Shown: piece by piece, positions 57,151 through 64,000 of the stretch
Layout of the letters: each line of letters opens with the position of its first letter
Position numbering within the stretch: position 1 is the stretch's first letter
NCBI GenBank assembly: GCA_013176395.1
Contig: JABMLP010000020.1
Coordinates: forward strand, 744,001-808,000
Direction: 5' to 3'
DNA: 64,000 nucleotides
Origin: Venturia oleaginea
Taxonomy: Eukaryota > Ascomycota > Dothideomycetes > Venturiales > Venturiaceae
Translations under genes and position numbers: made by a program
The notes under the pieces: generated by a model
What the model saw: only the letters and a program-made list of their open reading frames with translations
The model's database searches: none
What the model was told of the DNA's origin: nothing

Positions 57151-58224
57151 CCCAAGCGAGTGGGCCACCTCACAAAAGTAAACCGCCTTCGTAACAACGT
57201 CGCGTAATGCCTCAACAAGACGAAAAGCAGAAGATCTATAAAGAAGGAGATATATTCCTTGCTATCTCAGATATCAATTCAAAGCAAATCCAAAGCGAAA
57301 GACGCGCTGCAGTAATATATAGCGTACCTCGAACAATAGTACAACGCCGACGCGCCGGACAGCGCCCTCGACGCGAATGCGAGCCGAACTCGAAGCGATT
57401 GACAAAGCTAGAAGAGGAGGTGGTTATAAAGCGTATTCTTAACGAAAGCTTACGCGGCCTACCGCCGTCGAAGGCCTACGTACAAGATATGGCTAATAAA
57501 CTACTAAGAGAGCGGGGTGGGAAGCCTGTTGGCAAGAACTGGGTTAACAACTTGGTAAAGCGTACGCCAGAGCTTACCACCCGATGGAGCCGTCCATAAG
57601 ATCGCCAGCGAGCTGCCTGCGAAGACCCGGCGGTTATTATACCCTGGTTCACACTTGTTCAGAGGATAAAGGCAGAGTACGGTATCATAGACGAGGATAC
57701 CTACGATTTTGATGAATCTGGCTTCTTAATAGGCAAGATATCGTCTCAGCTAGTCGTTACAGGCCCAGGATCCTCTGCAAGTTCTATTGATGAGCAGGTC
57801 AGGCAGTTGAGTAAAGGTGCGCAGCAGATAGCACATGAAATGGTGTTGATGCGCGAAGAAACAGCGCGCCTTCGAGACGCAATTGAGGCAGTTACAAAGC
57901 GTAAGAGTCGCAAAAGGGGATATATACGGACTGAGCAGACCTTGAAAGCTGGTGAAGTAACTGACTTAGTTACTATAAGGGAGGGTGGTAATCGTAACGA
58001 TGGTGAGAAGCCTGCGAAGAGGGTACGTGGAGAGAGGCACTGCGGCCGTTGCGGCGAGACTGGGCATAACTCCCGCACTTTTGAGGTAGAAATAGAGAGT
58101 ATAGATGATAGCGAAGCTTCTAAATAATATTATTCTATTCTATTTAATACTATAAATTGTTGTAGGGTTGCGTAGTATTTTTACGAAGGCGGTTTACGTT
58201 TGTGAGGTGGCACACTCGCTTGTT
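57151..58224 (+). mobile_element. Fot1/pogo-like DNA transposon, internally deleted
   Basis: 1074 bp with TA on both sides (57149-57150 and 58225-58226). Inverted ends of about 40 bp share CAAGCGAGTG, GCCACCTCACAAA and GTAAACCGCCTTCGTAA. The left end carries an extra copy of the outer motif at 57137. The transposase inside lacks most of its DDE core, so it is a non-autonomous derivative. Confidence 0.85.
57207..58127 (+). pseudogene. Fot1/pogo transposase remnant
   Basis: The N-terminal DNA-binding part is present: a psq-type helix-turn-helix (QSERRAAVIYSVPRTIVQRR) and a CENP-B/Tc5-type domain (LTKLEEEVVIKRILNESLRG). TAA at 57597-57599 interrupts the frame where a Tyr is usual (SRP*DRQRAACEDP). 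The frame then continues to the first catalytic Asp (YDFDESGF). After SSQLVVTG about 200 residues, with the other two catalytic acids, are missing. The remnant resumes at the C-terminal tail, which has a coiled-coil-like segment and CGRCGETGHNSRT. Confidence 0.8.
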
Positions 58225-58228
58225 TATA

Positions 58229-58441
58229 GGTGTTACGGGGAACTCGTTTCTCAACACAGTTGATTATGTCAAGACCTTCTTGACACCTGTGTTCTCTTGT
58301 TCTGGTCCGCGGGTTTGGGGTAAGTACTTCCAGACTGATATTGCCCTTAACCCAGACCCGCGGACCAGAACAAGCGAACACAGGTGTCAAGAAGGTCTTG
58401 ACATAATCAACTGTGTTGAGAAACGAGTTCCCCGTAACACC
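58229..58441. mobile_element. Foldback/MITE unit 1 (about 95-bp arms)
   Basis: A near-perfect inverted repeat. The left arm starts GGTGTTACGGGGAACTCG at 58229; the right arm ends CGAGTTCCCCGTAACACC at 58441. The arms are about 95 bp and the centre about 25-30 bp. TA lies on both sides (58227-58228, 58442-58443), compatible with a Tc1/mariner-type target duplication. It sits two bases from the end of the Fot1-like element. No protein is encoded. Confidence 0.8.
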
Positions 58442-58534
58442 TACCTAGTTCTAGGAATATCTTAATACTAATCTAATAGAGTTATTCGATGTATTCTATA
58501 TAGTATATCTAGGTAATATTCTAATCTACTCTGC

Positions 58535-58745
58535 TGTTACGGGGAACTCGTTTCTCAACACAATTGATTATGTCAAGACCTTCTTGACACCTGTGTTCGC
58601 TTGTTCTGGTCCGCGGGTCTGGGTTAAGGGCAATATCAGTCTGGAAGTACTTACCCCAAACCCGCGGACCAGAACAAGAGAACACAGGTGTCAAGAAGGT
58701 CTTGACATAATCAACTGTGTTGAGAAACGAGTTCCCCGTAACACC
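58535..58745. mobile_element. Foldback unit 2, centre inverted relative to unit 1
   Basis: Second copy, 304 bp after the first, followed by the same 94-bp linker. The central segment is reversed: unit 1 has GTAAGTACTTCCAGACTG, unit 2 has CAGTCTGGAAGTACTTAC. The arm variants GTTCTCTTG/GTTCGCTTG and GGGTTTGG/GGGTCTGG are also exchanged between left and right arms. Confidence 0.85.
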
Positions 58746-58838
58746 TACCTAGTTCTAGGAATATCTTAATACTAATCTAATAGAGTTATTCGATGTATTC
58801 TATATAGTATATCTAGGTAATATTCTAATCTACTCTGC

Positions 58839-58877
58839 TGTTACGGGGAACTCGTTTCTCAACACAATTGATTATGT
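58839..58877. repeat. Truncated third foldback unit
   Basis: Starts TGTTACGGGGAACTCG, 304 bp after unit 2, and is cut after about 38 bp at the start of the gypsy LTR. The LTR therefore inserted into, or recombined with, a longer tandem array. Confidence 0.75.
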
Positions 58878-60951
58878 TGTTACGCAGAGGCTTTGACTCA
58901 AGTAATATAGCTGGATTTGGCTAATCCGTACAGTGGGTTTCAAATAGTCCGGGGCGACAATATCGTATCAGACAAGTGAAACGAGGTTTGTAAGATACAA
59001 GAGTCGTGAATTGTGCTAAGATAACTGAAGCAATAGCGATGTAACTAAAGAGTACTATGAAAGTAAACTTAAGAGTAGAACTACGAGACTTCTGAGGGAG
59101 CAGAGTCTCGTTCGTAATATAGGAAATTCTCCCATAAGGCTCGAAGCCTAATGCATGAGCCAGATGGCTCATTATTGATTGATTGATTGTTTCCTACTCG
59201 GTTGCAGCCGCTTAATCACGCAGCTATGTCCGGTCAGGAGGACTTCACCAGACAGCCGATACGTGATAAATCATAAAATCTACCACGCCCCACTTCGCCT
59301 CGTTCACTAAGACAAGACCAGCTGTCCCTTCCGTCCTTCCTCTTTTCCCTACACAAGTATTTCCAAATGCCCACTGGCTCTTGTCGATACTGGTTATTCT
59401 GCTAGTATATCCGTGCTATATAGATCCCAAGAGGCAATACCTCGTGTTTCGCTAACCTTTTACCTACAGTCTCCCTCCAGTACTCAGCTTCGTCTGTCTG
59501 TTTTGCCTTATCCCTCAAGGCTTGTCTGTTCCCGAAATGCGTTTCCGCTTGTGATTGTTGCCTTGCACCAGATTCCTATGCGGCAGTGTACTTGGTTGTG
59601 TGATGCCGGAGACAATAGTAACCACCGTAGTCGAGATTTCGCTGCTTGAGTGTGATACTCCGGGTATGCCCGTAGACGAGGCTATCTGGTGGCTGCCGTA
59701 TTGTATGGCGCCGATCGTGCTATAGACCTGCCGTCTTATAGTCGGAGCCTACCTGCTGCTAGTCGCTCTCCCTACTTGCTATATCGCGCTCCTACTCTTG
59801 CCAATGCTATAACTGGGACGCAACAGTCTGGGGAGAGGCTCAAGGCTACGTCTGCTGGCTTGTAGGGAGGGGATTTGCCGCCAATAAGCTCCTTCTATGC
59901 GTCCTTACGGCTTACTGTGTCGCGCACCTACTCTTGCCAATGCCATAACTGGGAGGCAACGGTTTGGGGAGAGGCTCAAGGCTCTGGACATCAGCTTGCA
60001 GCAGGACGGTTTGCGGAGACGATAGTAGATGAGGTTCTCTAACAGCTGCCGTATCGTGTCGCACCGATTGTGTTGTAGACCTGTCGTCTTATAGTCGGAG
60101 CCTATCTGCTGCTAGTCGCTCTCCCTGCTTGCTATATCGCGCTCCTACTCTTGCCACTGCCATAACTGGGACGCAACAGTCTGGGGAGAGGCTCAAGGCT
60201 ACGTCTGCTAGCTTACAGGGAGGGGATTTACCGCCAATAGGCTTCTTCTATGCGTCCTTACTGCTTACTGTGTCGCGCACCTACTCTTGCCAATGCCATA
60301 ACTGGGAGGCAACAGTTTGGGGAGAGGCTCAAGGCTCTGGACAACAGCTTGTACCAGGACGGTTTGCCAAGACGTTGGGAGAGGTTGTCTAGTCGTTGCA
60401 GTGGTGTGTGGTGCCGATTGTTGCACACCGGGCGTCTGGTGTTTGAGTTGTGTTAAAGGTATTGCCGTTCTAGCGGTGACTCGTCGACTCGGGGCGTTGC
60501 AGTGTCATCTGGGGTGATGGACTAGCCGGGAGATAGTGACTAGATGGTTGCTGTTGTCTTTGGTGGACGCATCGTTCGTGTAGCTTGCTCTGCCGTGGCC
60601 GCGACGGCGACTCTAGAGGTATCTCATCGACGCTGAGGGACGCGCGATGGCCTCTAGAGGCCGGAGCGGCCACTGGCAGAGGTGTTTTGATGATCTTTAG
60701 ATGATACTTCTGTAAATTCCAAAAATTGAGTTCTCGCTGTGTGTGCTGGTTTTGCCAGATGGCTCATGGCCCAGAGGTTGACTCTTGAGCTGACCTGCTC
60801 ATGGCTCATGACCTGAGCCTTGAGCCAACACGTGATCCCTAGGATCCTGTGTGGCATTCAACCAATCATAAAGAAACAGACTGGTGTACGAATGCAGTCA
60901 AATACAACCGAATACCATTGAATACATGTCCACGTGACAGTATCCGTAACA
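58878..60951 (+). repeat. Putative 5' LTR of second gypsy element, split by an insertion
   Basis: Bounded by TGTTACG at 58878 and CGTAACA at 60951, 7-bp inverted ends. Without the insertion and one TSD copy it is about 478 bp. The downstream copy of the LTR is outside the window, so the boundaries rest on the inverted ends only. Confidence 0.5.
59173..60754 (-). mobile_element. 1.6-kb non-LTR-like (SINE-like) element, copy 2
   Basis: 1582-bp partner of 4673-6285 in the same orientation. It is flanked by an exact 14-bp direct repeat, GCCAGATGGCTCAT, at 59159-59172 and 60755-60768, so this copy inserted separately into another LTR. The tetranucleotide end (ATTG on the plus strand) differs from copy 1 in length and phase. 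The hairpin at 59206-59225 is identical to that of copy 1. The opposite end is variable: copy 1 has a long T-rich run, copy 2 only GGTTTT. The interior 353-bp duplication is shared. Confidence 0.78.
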
Positions 60952-61199
60952 TAGCCCACCCTCTTAGTAAGCTGGTCCCACAGCGTTTACTTAAACCCGT
61001 GCGTTCCCCGCACTCAAAAGGTAAAACGATGTCTTCCTGATCCAAAACAAACCGAGACCGACTATCAGACTTTATCAACCGACACGGCTTCATCTCAGAG
61101 ATACCCTGCACCTCTTGTTCTATTAACGAAAAAACGTGTTTGATAATGCCTTCCAAATCGATCAAGTGCGCCCACTGCGATCGTTCTGGTACACCGTGC

Positions 61200-64000
61200 G
61201 ATAGCACGACATGGGTGTCGTTGGAGAAAACTCAGGAGAGTTTGAAATATTGGAGACTCGGATTTGATCCTTGGTCTGCCATGGCTTCGAACTCACAATC
61301 CGCATATCGACTGGGGAACATTGACGCTCACGTTCCCTGACCAACGATATCCGGTGCAGGCTAGCATGCGCGCTAGAACACGGACAGCACAAAGACCTTT
61401 GCGGAAAAGGCCTACACACGTTGAAGTGGCACACTGCTATCGTCTCCAGACAGAGGAGGATAGGTCAGCATTCCAAATTCCCAATGAGTACCAGGAATTT
61501 GTGGAACTTTTTAAAGAGGAGTCGATCGAAGATTCTCTTCCACCACACCAACCATGGGATCAAGAGATCAATCTTAAGAACAACGAATAGCCAAAGAAGT
61601 TCTAGATCTACCCGCTGCGCGAAGATCAGCTTGAAACCCTTCGTGAATACATCGACGATTTCACGAAGAAGGCGTTCATCCGGGAGTCAAAGTTACCCGC
61701 CGGATATCCAGTTTTCTACGTACCCAAGCCCGATGGTTCACAACGATTGTGTGTCGATTACCGACATCTGAAAGAGATTTCGGAGAAGAGTGCGTACACG
61801 CTGCCTTTAATCCAGGAGTTGAGGGACAGACTCCAAGGAGCCAGATGGTTCACGAAATTCGATATTCCTGCGGCTTTTCATCGAATTAGGATTAAGGAAG
61901 GTGACGAGTGGAAGACAGCATTCCGCACTCGCCTTGGGCACTACGAATACCTTGTTATGCCCTTCGATTTGACAAACGCCCCTGCGACGCTGCAAGCCTA
62001 TATGAACAATGTGCTTCGCGAGCACTTAGACAAGTTTGTGTCTGTTTATATGGATGATATTTTGGTTTACTCTCGAACGTTCGAAGAACACGTCAAATAC
62101 GTTCGAACCGTCCTCCGCGCACTACAGAAATCTAACTTACGGCTAAATCCCTCGAAAAGCGAATTCCACAAGCAACGAATCAAGTTCGTTGGATGTTTAG
62201 TCTCTCAAGCTAGGCTTGAGATTGACCCAGAAATTTACCAGAAGGTCCGCGATTGGCCAGTACCCTCGAACGTCAAAGGAGTACAGTCATTTCACGCCTT
62301 TGCAAATTACTACCGGCAATTCATCGAAAGCTTTTCCGGAGTTGCAGAATCCCTCACAGATTTGATGAATAAGGGGATTACCTTCGAATGGAACGAGAGT
62401 GCTAAAAAGGCCTTTGATACACTCAAGACACGGTTAACAACACCACCCATTCTGCAACTGTTTGACTCAGAAAAACCAGCCACAGTCGAGGCGGATGCAT
62501 CCGATCGAGCCCTCGGAGCATGCCTCAGCCAGCCCGATTCAGATGGAAAGCTTAGACCAGTAGCTTACCATGCACGAAAATTCCTGAAAGCAGAAATCAA
62601 CTACTCCACTTCAGACAAGGAACTCATGGCAATAGTTGATGCATTCAAGCACTGGAAGCATTATCTTGAAGGAGCGAAACACAAGATTACCGTGTATTCC
62701 GACCACAAGAACTTCCGGAATTTTACGAGGACAAATGAATTGAATCGACGGCAACTAGGATGGTCAGAAGAACTGTCATCTTACAACTTCCATATCTTTT
62801 ACAAGAAAGGAAAGGAAAACGTTAACGCCGATGCATTAAGTCGACGAGAAGACTTCATGGCAGGAGAAAAAGAAAGTCGAACGCGCTTTGTTCCGACAGG
62901 AAGGTGATACACTTGTGCACCAAGTCTCATTACTTCAGTCAGGAAAACCCTCTTATTGGCAAGAGGTCAGGAACGCGCAACAAAAGGATCCAGATGTACA
63001 AGGCTACATTCAATCAGCAGATCAGAATAGCCGTATTGAAGACGGATTGTTCCTCTTCAACAACTTGGTATATCTTCCCGCAAGCCTCAGAAAACAGTAC
63101 ATCCTACATCAACAGGAATCTCCACTCAACGGTCATTGCCGACCAGATATTGTCCTTTCACGACTTTAGAATACCTTCTATTTCCCGCATATGCGACAGG
63201 AAGTTTTCAAGGAAATAGGAAAGTGTGCTCTTTGCAAGAAAGCCAAGTACGAACGACACAAGCCCTACGGACTCCTCCAACCCAACAAGGCACCCGACGG
63301 TGCATGGAAGACCATATCGATGGATTTCGTTGGACCTTTGCCACCTTCTCCGAACTTGGATAGTGTTCAGTTTGAACATATCATGGTTGTGATAGATCGA
63401 CTCACAACGTACGCGATCTTTATCCTACTACCGAAAGGCTACAACACGCAATACTTGGCAGGAGTATTTGTACGAGATGTCCTTAGCAAGCATGACATTC
63501 CTGATAGTATTATCTCAGATCGAGATAGCCTCTTTACCTCTCATTTTTGGAAAGAGACCTGTGAGATGTTAAAGATCAGAAGAAGCTTATCAACAGCTTA
63601 CCACCCTCAAACGGATGGACAAACAGAAAGAACGAATCAGACATTGGAACAGTACCTTCGCATCTACGTCGATGACGATCAAAGCAATTGGGTATCGCTT
63701 TTACCTCTTGCAGCATTCGCTTATAATCCTACTGTTCAGGACACAATCAAGATGTCACCATTCTTTGCTAACTTTGGATGAGAACCTCAATTCGAGATTG
63801 AGCGAGGAAACGTCTTACCCACGGAAGCAACCGTTGTTGCCTCTGAGTTGTTACGGCTTCACGAGCAATTGAAGCATGACATTAGCTTTTTGAATATGCG
63901 TATGGCGATGCGTACGAATCAGAAGAGAACAGTGGGACCTGTTCTCAAGAAGGGGGATAAAGTTTACCTATGGCGACGCAACATCAAGACGAAACGACCA
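61200..64000 (+). pseudogene. pol: Gypsy pol remnant: protease end, RT, RNase H, integrase
   Basis: Order: protease tail (DLILGLPWLRTHNPHIDWG), a TAG at 61588-61590, RT (CVDYRHLKEIS; YMDDILVYS), RNase H (VEADASDRALGACLS, SDKELMAIV), a frame change near 62888, an integrase zinc-binding part, a stop near 63167, the integrase core (SMDFVGPLP, ISDRDSLFTS, TDGQTERTNQTLEQ), another stop at 63779-63781, then open to the window end. RT has FDLTNAPATLQ where FGLTNAPATFQ is usual. At least three stops or frame breaks show an old, inactive copy. Confidence 0.85.

Larger units (their letters stand above)
58878..64000 (+). mobile_element. Second Ty3/gypsy retrotransposon, right end cut by window
   Basis: Plus-strand element: LTR (58878-60951, carrying an insertion), a short leader, partial protease, RT, RNase H and integrase to the window edge. 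Gag is missing: only about 300 bp separate the LTR from protease. Several stops and frame changes break pol. It is a different family from the left-edge element, with a longer LTR and different sequence. Confidence 0.85.

Noticed and set aside
1..64000. CRISPR arrays, tRNA or rRNA genes
   Set aside because: None seen; the tandem repeats present belong to transposons or minisatellites and the sequence is eukaryotic.

Overview
The window is genomic DNA of a filamentous ascomycete (Pezizomycotina; class not certain). The evidence is eukaryotic genes with short introns of about 45-90 nt with GT...AG borders, single-copy housekeeping genes of fungal type (MED12/Srb8, USO1, SAR1, mL45/MBA1), two Zn2Cys6 transcription factors, a DHA2-type MFS pump, and fungal transposons of several classes. 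Gene models were assembled by reading the splice sites by eye; they are conceptual.

Layout. 1-6394: a Ty3/gypsy retrotransposon on the minus strand that runs off the left edge. Its LTR (about 160 bp) is split by a 1.6-kb element flanked by an 11-bp target duplication. 6863-7395: F-box-like gene fragment. 7883-11533: an apparently intact Mutator-like (MULE) transposon with 72-bp TIRs and a 10-bp TSD. 11814-19889: a UFL1-like E3 UFM1 ligase, a SPOUT RNA methyltransferase, a small SelK-like membrane protein, a multi-span membrane protein, and mitoribosomal mL45/MBA1. 22440-29295: MED12 and a mitochondrial membrane protein. 31215-36010: a divergent pair, the SRAP-domain abasic-site protein (HMCES type) and the vesicle tether USO1. 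37751-49223: a Zn2Cys6 factor, an F-box protein, a broken SET-domain gene, two proteins of unknown function and an MFS transporter. 50133-51529: a dead Tc1-like transposon. 52035-56750: SAR1 and a second Zn2Cys6 factor.

57151-64000: a transposon nest. It holds a deleted Fot1/pogo element, tandem foldback units whose centre has flipped, and a second Ty3/gypsy element on the plus strand. The LTR of that element also carries the 1.6-kb element, here with a 14-bp target duplication.

The genes do not form a pathway cluster. Two of them, USO1 and SAR1, act in ER-Golgi traffic; the rest are unrelated housekeeping and regulatory genes. The most unusual content is in the mobile DNA: the 1.6-kb element with a tetranucleotide tail, the inverted-centre foldback pair, and the complete MULE. 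A UFMylation ligase in a fungus is also notable.
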